From NCBI GenBank assembly GCA_964507045.1, contig CAZDOO010000015.1, forward strand, positions 1 through 64,000: a stretch of DNA of 64,000 nucleotides, given 5' to 3'. The notes under the pieces are model-generated. The model was not told the DNA's origin, ran no database searches, and saw only the letters and a program-made list of their open reading frames with translations. Each line of letters opens with the position of its first letter. Position 1 is the first letter of the stretch. Shown here in pieces: positions 50,572 through 58,783 of the stretch. The DNA comes from UBA8199 sp964507045. Its GTDB lineage: Bacteria > Verrucomicrobiota > Verrucomicrobiia > Limisphaerales > UBA8199. The position numbers and the translations under genes were made by a program.

Positions 50572-51897
50572 TCATCCTCCCAGCGAGCTTGGATCGCCCA
50601 CATCGCCTTTGTTGAAATCCACGTACTCCTCGGTCAGATCGGCGGCGTAAATCACAGCACTGGCTCGCCCGAGGTTGAGGTTGGCGTGGAGGTCAAACTC
50701 CTTGGGGGCGACTGCGGCGCAGAGCGCTTTAAATGTAGCCGCGGTCGGCTGGCCGCGCTTGAGACTCCAGAGAATCTGACGGCTGCCGGGCGCGCTGTAG
50801 CCGATATCCACCTTGCTTTCAACGATCGTCGCGGGGCTGTAGCCGAGCGCGGCGATGATGCGGCCCCAGTTGGGATCGCCCCCATGCCAGCTCGTCTTGA
50901 CCAGCGGGCTGTTCGCCACGGCCCGCGCGGCGGCATCGGCGTCGGCGAACGACCTGGCTCCGTTGACGCGCACGGTGACGAACCGTGAAACGCCCTCGCC
51001 ATCGCGCACAATCATCTTGGCCAGCTCCAGGCAGACGTAGCTGAGGGCGGCTTTGAACTGGCTGCAGGCGGTGGATTGCGTTCCGAACTTGCGGTTGCGC
51101 GCGAGGCCATTGGCCAGCACGAGGACGGTGTCATTCGTGCTCATATCGCTGTCCACCGTGATGCGGTTGAAGCTGTTGGCCACGGCCTCGTGCAGGGCAG
51201 CCTGCAGTACCTTGGATTCCACTGCGGCGTCAGTTGTGATGAAGCACAGCATGGTGGCATGGAGCGGCATGGCTGCCGGACGTTTGCCGTTGGCGCTCAT
51301 GCCGGGCTGGATCATGCCCGCGCCTTTGCACATGCCGCCGATGCGGATGGTCTTGCCGCCCAGCTTGAACTGAACGGCGACCTGCTTCGACCGCGTGTCG
51401 CTGGTCATGATGGCCTCGGCGGCCTGGTTGGCATGGGCCGCGGTGGAACCCAGCCCGACAGCGGCTTCGACAATGCCGGCCCGGACGTTGTCCATGGGCA
51501 TCGTAACGCCGATGCGGCCGGTGGAGCCGACGAATGCCGAGCCTGGTGGCAAGCCGAGCGCGGCTTCGGCAAAGAGGGCCATGTCGCGGGCGTCTCTCAG
51601 ACCCTGCCTGCCCGTGCAGGCATTGGCATTGCCGGAGTTGGCGACGACGGCTTGGGCCCGGCCCTGCTTCAGGCGCTCAATGCAGACCTTGACGGGCGCG
51701 GCGCAGGCCTGGTTGGTAGTGAACATGCCGGCTGCGGTGGCAGGGGCTTCGGAGACAATGAGCGCCAGGTCGCGCTTCTTTCCCTTGTTCGAGCCCTTGC
51801 CGGTGCCGAGGCGCTTGATGTCACAGAAGACGCCCGAGGCGCGGAAGCCCCGCGGGGCGGTAATGGAACCTTGAATGGGGGTCAGTTTGGCTTTCAT
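50572..51897 (-). CDS. argJ: Bifunctional glutamate N-acetyltransferase / N-acetylglutamate synthase
   Basis: 441 residues. ArgJ blocks: GFRASGVFCDIKRLGTGKG, MFTTNQACAAPV, VANSGNANACTGRQGLRDAR, STGRIGVTMPMDNV, and NRITVDSDMSTNDTVLVLAN. ArgJ cleaves itself before a Thr. Here the usual MI-P-MATML stretch is replaced by GAGMIQPGMSANGKRPAAM followed by PLHATMLCFITTDA, so about 13 extra residues precede the ATML cleavage site. It transfers acetyl from acetylornithine to glutamate. It lies between argC and the hypothetical gene on the minus strand. Confidence 0.94.
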   Translation of the reverse strand: MKAKLTPIQGSITAPRGFRASGVFCDIKRLGTGKGSNKGKKRDLALIVSEAPATAAGMFTTNQACAAPVKVCIERLKQGRAQAVVANSGNANACTGRQGLRDARDMALFAEAALGLPPGSAFVGSTGRIGVTMPMDNVRAGIVEAAVGLGSTAAHANQAAEAIMTSDTRSKQVAVQFKLGGKTIRIGGMCKGAGMIQPGMSANGKRPAAMPLHATMLCFITTDAAVESKVLQAALHEAVANSFNRITVDSDMSTNDTVLVLANGLARNRKFGTQSTACSQFKAALSYVCLELAKMIVRDGEGVSRFVTVRVNGARSFADADAAARAVANSPLVKTSWHGGDPNWGRIIAALGYSPATIVESKVDIGYSAPGSRQILWSLKRGQPTAATFKALCAAVAPKEFDLHANLNLGRASAVIYAADLTEEYVDFNKGDVGDPSSLGG

Positions 51898-51974
51898 GGC
51901 AGCAGTCAGAATCGGTTATAGGATTAGCCGTTTGCGCCGGGTTTAGCCAGCGCGGGTTTCGCCTCTGGGCTGGC

Positions 51975-53012
51975 TTACATTAGCCCCGCTGTCTCCGGGA
52001 ATCCGCACATGAGGTTCATGCTCTGGATAGCCTGGCCGCCGGCGCCCTTGACCACGTTGTCCTCGGCGCTCATTACGATGAGCCGTCCTGTGCGCGGGTC
52101 ATGGCGCCAGGCGATCTCGATCACGTTGGTGTGCACGACGTTCTTGGTGTCGGGCAGGGCTTTGCCTTCCAGCAGCCGGACGAAAGGCTCATTGGCATAG
52201 GCGGCCCGATAGCACTCCGCAATCTTGTCGGGGGCCGCGCCGGCGGGTGTCAGGTACAGCGTGGTGAGGATGCCGCGGTTCACCGGGATCAGGTGCGGGG
52301 TGAACTGAATCGTCACTGCTTTGCCCGCCGCAATCGAGAGTTCCTGCTCAATCTCCGAAAGGTGTCGGTGTTTGGGGATGCCGTAGGGCCGGGCGCTTTC
52401 GTTGCACTCGACGAACAGGTAGTCCAGCTCGGCTTTCCGGCCGGCGCCGCTAACCCCGCTCAGGGAGTCGGCAATGATGCCGTCGGGCTCGATCAGGCCC
52501 GCTCTGAGCAGCGGCAGCGTCGGCAGCAGGATGCTGGTCGGGTAGCAGCCGGGCGAGGCGATCAGCGACGCCTGGGTGATTTGGGCTCGATAGACCTCCG
52601 GCAGGCCGTAAACCGCCCGGGCTAGCAACTCCGGCGCGGGGTGTTCGTGCGCGTAGAAATCCTTATAGACCGCGGCGCTCCGGACGCGGAAATCCGCGCT
52701 CAGGTCAATGACCTGGCAGCCGAGCTGGAGCAGGGGGACGGCGTATTCCGCGGCGACGCCGTGGGGCAGGGCGAGGAAGACGATCTGCGCTTGTTTGGCC
52801 AGCAGCTCGACTTTGGGCTCGGCAAAACGGAGCGTCCTGGCCCGCGGATGATGGGCGAACTTCGGGAAGATTTGCGCCAGCGTCTGCCCGGCGTATTGGC
52901 GCGAAGTGACGGCGGCGAGTTCAGTGTGCGGATGCGACAGGAGCAAGCGGACGAGTTCCTCGCCCGAATACCCCGACGCTCCAACAATAGCTACTGGTTT
53001 GGCATTCATCAT
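51975..53012 (-). CDS. argC: N-acetyl-gamma-glutamyl-phosphate reductase
   Basis: 345 residues. The NADP-binding start is VAIVGASGYSGEELVRLLLS. The catalytic Cys lies in LIASPGCYPTSILLPTLPLL (around 154), and SGVSGAGRKAELDYLF and the His block HRHLSEIEQEL are as in ArgC. It reduces acetylglutamyl phosphate to the semialdehyde. ATG ATG at 53012/53009 follows directly after the T-run of the rpsI terminator hairpin, so there is no room for a Shine-Dalgarno site. It heads the arg gene block. Confidence 0.95.
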   Translation of the reverse strand: MMNAKPVAIVGASGYSGEELVRLLLSHPHTELAAVTSRQYAGQTLAQIFPKFAHHPRARTLRFAEPKVELLAKQAQIVFLALPHGVAAEYAVPLLQLGCQVIDLSADFRVRSAAVYKDFYAHEHPAPELLARAVYGLPEVYRAQITQASLIASPGCYPTSILLPTLPLLRAGLIEPDGIIADSLSGVSGAGRKAELDYLFVECNESARPYGIPKHRHLSEIEQELSIAAGKAVTIQFTPHLIPVNRGILTTLYLTPAGAAPDKIAECYRAAYANEPFVRLLEGKALPDTKNVVHTNVIEIAWRHDPRTGRLIVMSAEDNVVKGAGGQAIQSMNLMCGFPETAGLM

Positions 53013-53045
53013 AAAAAAAGCCCCGCAGGATTGAACCAGCGGGGC
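53013..53045 (-). terminator. Rho-independent terminator after rpsI
   Basis: On the minus strand, GCCCCGC (53039-53045) pairs with GCGGGGC (53020-53026) across a 12-base loop and is followed by seven Ts. The Ts end at the argC ATG. It should end the rplM-rpsI transcript and may also regulate argC by readthrough. Confidence 0.85.
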
Positions 53046-53064
53046 GGGGAAATTTCCAGCGCGA

Positions 53065-53481
53065 TTAACGTTTGCTGTACTGGAAGCGTTTGCGCGCGCC
53101 CGGCTGGCCGTACTTCTTGCGTTCACGCTTGCGCGAGTCGCGGGTCAGCAGGCCCTCGGCCTTCAGCACGGGGCGCAGGTTGGCGTCCACCGTGAGCAAA
53201 GCGCGGGCGATCCCATGCCTGACCGCGCCAGCCTGGCCGTTCGGCCCGCCGCCGGTGACGGTGATTTGCGCGTCGAACTTGCCGCCGGAACCGGTCACGG
53301 TCAGCGGCTGGGTGACCACCACGCGCTGGGATTCAAGCGGGAAATAATTCTCGAACGGGCGGCCGTTGACCACGATCTTGCCGGTGCCATTAGCCAGGCG
53401 CACCCGGGCCACAGCGGTCTTGCGGCGGCCGGTGCCGAGGTGGTGTTGAGCGGTAACTTCGGAAACTTTTATGTCGGACAT
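53065..53481 (-). CDS. rpsI: 30S ribosomal protein S9
   Basis: 138 residues. GTGRRKTAVARVRL, GGGPNGQAGAVRHGIARALL and the C-terminal DSRKRERKKYGQPGARKRFQ with SKR are S9. The conserved C-terminal KR tail contacts the P-site tRNA. It follows rplM by 36 bp, the normal rplM-rpsI operon. Confidence 0.97.
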   Translation of the reverse strand: MSDIKVSEVTAQHHLGTGRRKTAVARVRLANGTGKIVVNGRPFENYFPLESQRVVVTQPLTVTGSGGKFDAQITVTGGGPNGQAGAVRHGIARALLTVDANLRPVLKAEGLLTRDSRKRERKKYGQPGARKRFQYSKR

Positions 53482-53517
53482 GCCTGAGGAAAGTTTGATG
53501 GTGGATGATTACTGGGT

Positions 53518-53952
53518 TTATTTGGCAACAGACAGCGGCTGGGGCTGCTGGGCGGCGTGGGGGTGTTCGCTGCCCTTATAGACTTTCAGCTTGGTCATCA
53601 GCACCCGGCCGAGGCGGTTCTTGGGCACCATGCCGCGCACCGCGTGGGTGATGAGGTTCTCCGGATGCCGCGCGCGCACCTGCTCCACGGAACGGTAGTG
53701 CTCGCCGCCTTTCCACCCGGAATAGGTCATATACTCCTTGGCGGTCTCTTTCTTACCGGTAAGGATGACTTTCTCGGCGTTGATGACCACGACAAAGTCG
53801 CCGGCATCGAGGTGTGGGGTATAGACGGGCTTGTTCTTCCCGCGCAGCACATCGGCAACTTGCGCCGCCAGGCGGCCCAGAACGGCGCCGCTGGCGTCTA
53901 TCACGTGCCACTTGCGTTGGTCCAAATTCACTTTCGGCAAATGCGTCTTCAT
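53518..53952 (-). CDS. rplM: 50S ribosomal protein L13
   Basis: 144 residues. WHVIDASGAVLGRLAAQVAD, GDFVVVINAEKVILTGKKE, YMTYSGWKGGEHYRS and GMVPKNRLGRVLMTKLKVYK are L13. It is first in the operon with rpsI. A good sigma-70-like promoter lies 27 bases upstream of its ATG. Confidence 0.97.
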   Translation of the reverse strand: MKTHLPKVNLDQRKWHVIDASGAVLGRLAAQVADVLRGKNKPVYTPHLDAGDFVVVINAEKVILTGKKETAKEYMTYSGWKGGEHYRSVEQVRARHPENLITHAVRGMVPKNRLGRVLMTKLKVYKGSEHPHAAQQPQPLSVAK

Positions 53953-53978
53953 CTCAAATCTTGATCAAAGGAGGGATA

Positions 53979-54006
53979 TAAATAGCAGACCAGCCGGCCA
54001 AGTCAA
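53979..54006 (-). promoter_or_regulatory. Sigma-70-type promoter for rplM-rpsI
   Basis: Minus-strand TTGACT (54001-54006) and TATTTA (53979-53984), spacer 16 bases. The predicted 5' leader is about 20 bases with no Shine-Dalgarno sequence. Confidence 0.55.
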
Positions 54007-54076
54007 CAGCCATTTCATTTGTTTTCACCATTGTCCTTTTGCGGCGCATCCGGTTAAATCGCGCCTAATCTCTGGA

Positions 54077-54607
54077 ATGAATCCATTGAACTCGCTGGTC
54101 GGGACGCCGAACCGCCGCATTGCGATCATCGCCGTGCTGGTGATTGCCCTCGATCAGTTCACCAAGCAGCTCGTGCTGCGCTTCCTCGGCTACGCGCAGG
54201 CAAAGGTGGTAATCAAGGGTTTCTTCAAATTCGTGCATTGGGGAAACACCGGAGCGGCCTGGAGCCTGTTTCGCGATAACAACGGGCTGCTGGCCGGCGT
54301 TGCCATCTTCGCGCTGCTGGCGTTGTTTCTCAGCCGCCATCATTTTGACTCGCGCACGCTCTTGAGCCAGGTCGCCTTCGGCCTCATCTTTGGCGGAATT
54401 GTGGGGAATCTCATTGACCGGCTGTGGGTCGGGCATGTGATTGACTTTATCTACTTCTATGTCCAGCAGCGCAACGGAACGGAAATCGGGTTCCCGGCCT
54501 TCAATGTGGCCGACAGTGCCATCTGCACCGGCGTCGGGCTGGTCTTCCTGATCACCTGGCGGAGCGACCGCGCGGTGAAGCTGGCCGAGACACCGCCGCC
54601 AAAATGA
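54077..54607 (+). CDS. lspA: Lipoprotein signal peptidase (signal peptidase II)
   Basis: 176 residues, four membrane helices. The catalytic Asp pair is in GGIVGNLIDRLWVGHVIDF and FPAFNVADSAICTGVG. The N-terminal LDQFTKQLV and WGNTGAAWSLF are also diagnostic. It cleaves the signal peptide of diacylated prolipoproteins in the inner membrane, and would process the several lipoproteins in this window. The ATG at 54077 was chosen because upstream frame sequence overlaps rplM. Confidence 0.95.
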   Translation: MNPLNSLVGTPNRRIAIIAVLVIALDQFTKQLVLRFLGYAQAKVVIKGFFKFVHWGNTGAAWSLFRDNNGLLAGVAIFALLALFLSRHHFDSRTLLSQVAFGLIFGGIVGNLIDRLWVGHVIDFIYFYVQQRNGTEIGFPAFNVADSAICTGVGLVFLITWRSDRAVKLAETPPPK

Positions 54608-54650
54608 GCAGCGCGAAGGGCTCCGCCCGACCGTGTTCGGATTCTTCACC

Positions 54651-55589
54651 ATGCCCGCTCGCACCGAAGTCCTGACCATCGAGTATTCCCTTCCGTCGGG
54701 GCGGCTCGACAGCTACCTGCGCGGCAAGTTCCCCGCCGTTTCGCGGGGCGCAATTCAGCGCCTGATTGAAGAGGGCCACATCCGGGTGAATGGCCGCACC
54801 GTCAAACCGACGCATACCCCGCGGGCCGGGGAAAGGGTGGACCTCCACTGGCCCGAGCCCCGCCCGGCCGAAGTCCAGCCGGAGGAAATGCCGCTGGAGA
54901 TTCTGTATGAGGACGACTCGCTGCTGGTGCTCAATAAGCCGCCGGGGTTGGTGGTGCATCCGGCCGCCGGTCACGAGGAGCACACCCTGGTCAACGCCCT
55001 GCTCCACCACTGCGCGGGCCAATTAAGCGGCATCGGCGGCGTCGCCCGCCCGGGCATCGTCCACCGCCTGGACAAGGAAACCAGCGGTTGCCTGGTCGTG
55101 GCCAAGAACGACGAAATCCACCTCGCCCTCTCGACCCAGTTCGCCACCCGCAAGGTCGAGAAGATTTACCACGCGATCCTCTGCGGGGAATTGCCCCGCG
55201 ACCAGGGTGAAATCCATGCCGCCATTGCGCGGCATCCCTCGCATCGCAAGCGCATGGCGGTGGACGACGAGCGGGGGCGCGAGGCGCGGACGGGTTACCG
55301 GGTGCTGGAGCGGCTGCGCGGCGCGACGCTGGTCAAAGCCGTCTTGCACACCGGTCGAACCCACCAGATCCGGGTCCATTTCCAATTCCTCGGTTTCCCT
55401 CTGGTCGGCGACGCCACCTATGGGAATCGGCAGAACCTGCGCCTCTCGGAGCTGACCGGCTACGCCGCGCCGCGCCAGATGTTGCACGCCCACCGGCTTG
55501 CCTTCGTTCACCCCCGAACAGCCAAGCGTCTGAGCTTCGAGGCGCCCGAGCCGGCGGATTTCCTGGACGCACTCGCGGCCTTGCGCTGA
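54651..55589 (+). CDS. RluD-type pseudouridine synthase
   Basis: 312 residues. The S4 domain (RLDSYLRGKFPAVSRGAIQR, GHIRVNGRTVKPTHTPRAGE) is followed by the synthase domain with catalytic Asp in IVHRLDKETSGCLVVAKND (around 135), then LHTGRTHQIRVHFQFLGFPL and VGDATYG. It modifies 23S rRNA uridines in the RluD branch. It lies 43 bp after lspA, a common pairing in bacteria. The ATG at 54651 is preferred over the GTG at 54633. Confidence 0.94.
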   Translation: MPARTEVLTIEYSLPSGRLDSYLRGKFPAVSRGAIQRLIEEGHIRVNGRTVKPTHTPRAGERVDLHWPEPRPAEVQPEEMPLEILYEDDSLLVLNKPPGLVVHPAAGHEEHTLVNALLHHCAGQLSGIGGVARPGIVHRLDKETSGCLVVAKNDEIHLALSTQFATRKVEKIYHAILCGELPRDQGEIHAAIARHPSHRKRMAVDDERGREARTGYRVLERLRGATLVKAVLHTGRTHQIRVHFQFLGFPLVGDATYGNRQNLRLSELTGYAAPRQMLHAHRLAFVHPRTAKRLSFEAPEPADFLDALAALR

Positions 55590-55737
55590 GGCGGAGCCGG
55601 CTGGCTGCCGGTGGCGGACTAGGGGTTTGACATCAGGGGGCAGAATGATAGTCTATTATGACAAAGTTTATTGAGCCTGATTCAGGTTCAGCAGGCTGAC
55701 CGTGCGTAGTGCGGTTGGGCTTTGATTGATTGGTTTT

Positions 55738-57591
55738 ATGAGCAAGCCAGCGGCAACAGGCCAGGTTGAGGGTGGAGCGCCCAGGGTTTCGCAGGTGTCG
55801 GAGGCGATCATTCGGATTGCGGGCAATTCCCAGGACGGCATCCAGGCGATCGGCGGGTTTCTGGCGCGGCTGGCGGGTCGCAGCGCCCAGGAGGTCATGA
55901 CCTTCATGACAATACCTTCCACCATTTCCGGCGGGCCATCTATCTTCCAGGTCCGCGTTGGCTCGGGGGAAGTGTTGAGCGCGGGAGACGAGGCGGATGT
56001 GCTGCTGGCCTTCTATCAGCATTCCTACGAAGCTAACATCAGCTCGCTCAAGAAGGGGGGGATTGTGCTCTATGACTCCGACCATGTGGAACCCCGGGCT
56101 GACTGGCAGCCGGTGTATCATCATGTGGGGGTTCCGATTTCCACCCTGACGATTGAGGCCATTGGCGGCACCGCCCGGGACAAGGGGAAGAACATCTTTG
56201 CCCTGGGCCTGGTGGCCCGGATCTTCGATTTGGACGTCCCGAAACTGGAGGCGCTGATCAGCGAGCGGTTCGGCGGCAAGGATGTCAGCGTGATTAACAA
56301 CGCGCTCACGGCGTTTCGGGCCGGTTTCAATTACTCGCTCGGCAGCGTTTTGGAGACCTTTGCATTCCAGGAGAGCCACGGCAAGAGCCGCAAGCAGGTG
56401 GTGATGAACGGCAACGAGGCAATCGCCTTCGGCCTGATCGCCGCAGGCGTCCGGTTCGGCGCCGCCTACCCCATCACCCCCTGGTCGGACGTGATGGAGA
56501 TCCTGCGCCGCGAGCTGCCCAAGTACGGCGGCACCTTTGTCCAATGCGAAGACGAGATTGCCGCCATCTCCATGGCCAACGGCGCCAGTTTTGCCGGCCG
56601 AGTCGCCGTGACCGGCTCCAGCGGACCGGGCATTTCGCTGAAGATGGAATCACTCGGCTGGGCGGTGATGGCCGAAGTGCCGCTGGTGGTGATTGACGTC
56701 CAGCGCGGAGGCCCTTCCACCGGCCTGCCGACCCAGGTCGAGCAATCGGATCTCAACCTGGCCTGTTTTGGCAGCCATGGTGACGCTCCGCGCGTCGTGC
56801 TGGCCCCCGCCGATGTCGAGGATTGTTTCTATACCGCCATTGAGGCGGTCAACATTGCCCACAGGTACAATGTGCCGGTCTTCGTGCTCAGCGACCAGGC
56901 GATTGCCACCCGCATCGAGGCCTTTGCCGAGCCGGACCTGGAGCGGATTTGCCAGGACATATCGCCCCACCTGACGCCGGTAGCCGACCATGTACCTTAT
57001 GACCTTTCCTCGCCGGAGGGCGTGACCTCCCGCGTGGTGCCTGGCACCCGCATCCTGAGCGGCCGCTATCCCATCGCCGGCGGTCTCGAGCACGACGAGT
57101 ATGGCCACCCGACCGGCGATCCGAAGCTGCACCTGCAGATGACAGCCAAGCGGCGCAAGAAGCTCCAGGCCCTCGCTGCCACGCTGCCGACCCCGAAGGT
57201 GTATGGTCCGGCCGAGGGCAACCTCCTGCTTGTCGGCTGGGGCTCGACCCAGGGCCCGATCCGTGAGGCGGTGGATCGCGCCCGGGCGGCGGGTGACAGC
57301 GTTTCCGCCCTGCACATCAAGTATTTGCACCCGCTCCCGCCGGGACTGGAGGACATTTTCGCCGGCTTCAACACCATCCGGGTCCTGGAAATGAACGATG
57401 AAGGTCTCTACGGCTACGGCCAGCTCGCGGGCCTGTTGCGCGCGCGTTATTGCGAGCCCAAGATTCGCGGTATCAACAAAACCGACGGCCTGACCTGGAA
57501 AGTCAGAGAAATCCTCGAACGCGCCCGCGCCGCCATCGCCGCCAGCCGCGCCGGCCGGAACCCATCACCCACCGCCGCCTTAGCACCATGA
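55738..57591 (+). CDS. korA: 2-oxoacid:ferredoxin oxidoreductase, alpha subunit with fused gamma domain
   Basis: 617 residues. Residues about 1-190 are the gamma-like domain (IRIAGNSQDGIQAIGGFLAR, GGIVLYDSDH), and about 200-610 are the alpha TPP-pyrimidine domain (GNEAIAFGLIAAGVRFGAAY, ITPWSDVMEIL, AVTGSSGPGISLKMESLGWA, VDVQRGGPSTGLPTQVEQSD). This is the Kor/Por layout of two-subunit enzymes. It oxidises 2-oxoglutarate or another 2-oxoacid to acyl-CoA, passing electrons to ferredoxin. The stop overlaps korB by ATGA. No ferredoxin (delta) gene is next to it. Confidence 0.93.
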   Translation: MSKPAATGQVEGGAPRVSQVSEAIIRIAGNSQDGIQAIGGFLARLAGRSAQEVMTFMTIPSTISGGPSIFQVRVGSGEVLSAGDEADVLLAFYQHSYEANISSLKKGGIVLYDSDHVEPRADWQPVYHHVGVPISTLTIEAIGGTARDKGKNIFALGLVARIFDLDVPKLEALISERFGGKDVSVINNALTAFRAGFNYSLGSVLETFAFQESHGKSRKQVVMNGNEAIAFGLIAAGVRFGAAYPITPWSDVMEILRRELPKYGGTFVQCEDEIAAISMANGASFAGRVAVTGSSGPGISLKMESLGWAVMAEVPLVVIDVQRGGPSTGLPTQVEQSDLNLACFGSHGDAPRVVLAPADVEDCFYTAIEAVNIAHRYNVPVFVLSDQAIATRIEAFAEPDLERICQDISPHLTPVADHVPYDLSSPEGVTSRVVPGTRILSGRYPIAGGLEHDEYGHPTGDPKLHLQMTAKRRKKLQALAATLPTPKVYGPAEGNLLLVGWGSTQGPIREAVDRARAAGDSVSALHIKYLHPLPPGLEDIFAGFNTIRVLEMNDEGLYGYGQLAGLLRARYCEPKIRGINKTDGLTWKVREILERARAAIAASRAGRNPSPTAALAP

Positions 57592-58526
57592 CTGCCCCCG
57601 CAACCGAAGCCCCGCCCGACAAACCCGCTGTGGCGGTGTCCGCGCCCGGCGCCGAACGCAAGCCGCTGACCCGGAAGGAGATCGCTGCCGACCACCCGAC
57701 CTGGTGTCCCGGCTGCGGCGATTTCTCCGTCCTCGCGCTCTTCTTCAAGCTCATCGAGAAGCGCAAGCTGTTGCAGGAGAAGATCACTACCATTTCGGGC
57801 ATTGGCTGTTCCAGCCGCTTTCCGTATTTCGTCCAGGCCCATGGGGCGCACTACATCCATGGGCGCTCGCTGTCCTTTGCCAGCGGTATCGCCCTGTCTC
57901 GCCCCGACCTCCACGTCTTCGTCTTCGGCGGCGACGGCGACCTCTTCTCCATCGGCGGCAACCATTTTACCCACACCGCCCGCAAGAACATCAAGTTCAC
58001 CTGTGTGGCGATGGACAACCGGGTTTATGGTCTGACCAAGAAGCAGACCTCGCCCACTTCCCCGCTGGGCTTCAAGAGCAAGACCGATGTCCGGGGCGCG
58101 GTGGATTATCCCATTAACCCGCTGAAACAGGCCATCGCCGCCGGCGCCACCTTCGTCGCGCGAACCGCCAGCACCAATCCCAATCACCTGCTCCAGATGA
58201 TGGAAGCCGCCATGAGCCACGACGGCTTCAGTTTCATCGAGTGCCTCAGCGAGTGCGTGGAGTTCTACGAAGGCGCCTTCGATTCCGCCAACCCGCGCAA
58301 GGGCGGTATCTTCAACCTGGTGCCCCCGGGCCATGACGTGACCGACGAGGTGGCGGCCTACAAGCTTGCGGGCGAGCCGTTCCCCGGCTGTTTCGGCGTC
58401 TTCTACAAGGTCACGAAGCCGACCAAGAACGCGAAGGAAGCGGCTCTCAGCCAGCAGGCCAGCGCCAGGTTCAAAGGCCTTAAGGACTGGCAAATCCTGC
58501 AAGAGACCTTTGACGCGATGAAGTAG
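57588..58526 (+). CDS. korB: 2-oxoacid:ferredoxin oxidoreductase, beta subunit
   Basis: 312 residues. HPTWCPGCGDFSVLALFFKL holds the Cys cluster near TPP, GIGCSSRFPYFVQAHGAHYI follows, and the TPP-binding GDGDLFSIGGNHFTHTARKN ends with MDNRVYGLTKKQTSPTS. The beta subunit binds TPP and one [4Fe-4S]. The extra N-terminal about 25 residues are Ala/Pro-rich. It forms an operon with korA. The specific 2-oxoacid (2-oxoglutarate versus pyruvate) cannot be fixed from the sequence alone, and the symbol is a best match. Confidence 0.92.
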   Translation: MTAPATEAPPDKPAVAVSAPGAERKPLTRKEIAADHPTWCPGCGDFSVLALFFKLIEKRKLLQEKITTISGIGCSSRFPYFVQAHGAHYIHGRSLSFASGIALSRPDLHVFVFGGDGDLFSIGGNHFTHTARKNIKFTCVAMDNRVYGLTKKQTSPTSPLGFKSKTDVRGAVDYPINPLKQAIAAGATFVARTASTNPNHLLQMMEAAMSHDGFSFIECLSECVEFYEGAFDSANPRKGGIFNLVPPGHDVTDEVAAYKLAGEPFPGCFGVFYKVTKPTKNAKEAALSQQASARFKGLKDWQILQETFDAMK

Positions 58527-58670
58527 TCGGCCGGCTGTTTCCGCCGCCCGCCGCTCCAGAGGCTGACTGCTGAGCCGGGTGGCGGCCTTTCAGTGCTGTC
58601 CGGGCTCAGGGTGGGATCATGCCCCGGTTGTGGCGCGATCACACCTTTTCGGCGCACTTCTTCCCGACAC

Positions 58671-58699
58671 TTGACAAGGCGGCCGGGAATGCGTAGACG
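58671..58699 (+). promoter_or_regulatory. Possible promoter for the isomerase-like gene
   Basis: TTGACA (58671-58676) and TAGACG (58694-58699), 17-base spacer. The -35 box is perfect and the -10 weak. It lies about 85 bases upstream of the chosen start. Confidence 0.3.
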
Positions 58700-58783
58700 G
58701 TCCTCAGAGTCTGCCCAACAATGCAGAGTCCTATGCGCATGAACAATTCGCTCGAGCTCTCAAGTGCCCCAACCCCACACCTT

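Noticed and set aside
55627..55659. TTGACA followed by TATTAT before korA, as a promoter
   Set aside because: Spacing is 21 bases; the better-spaced hexamer AGTCTA is poor.
57447..58502. 351-residue minus-strand ORF
   Set aside because: Antisense of korB.
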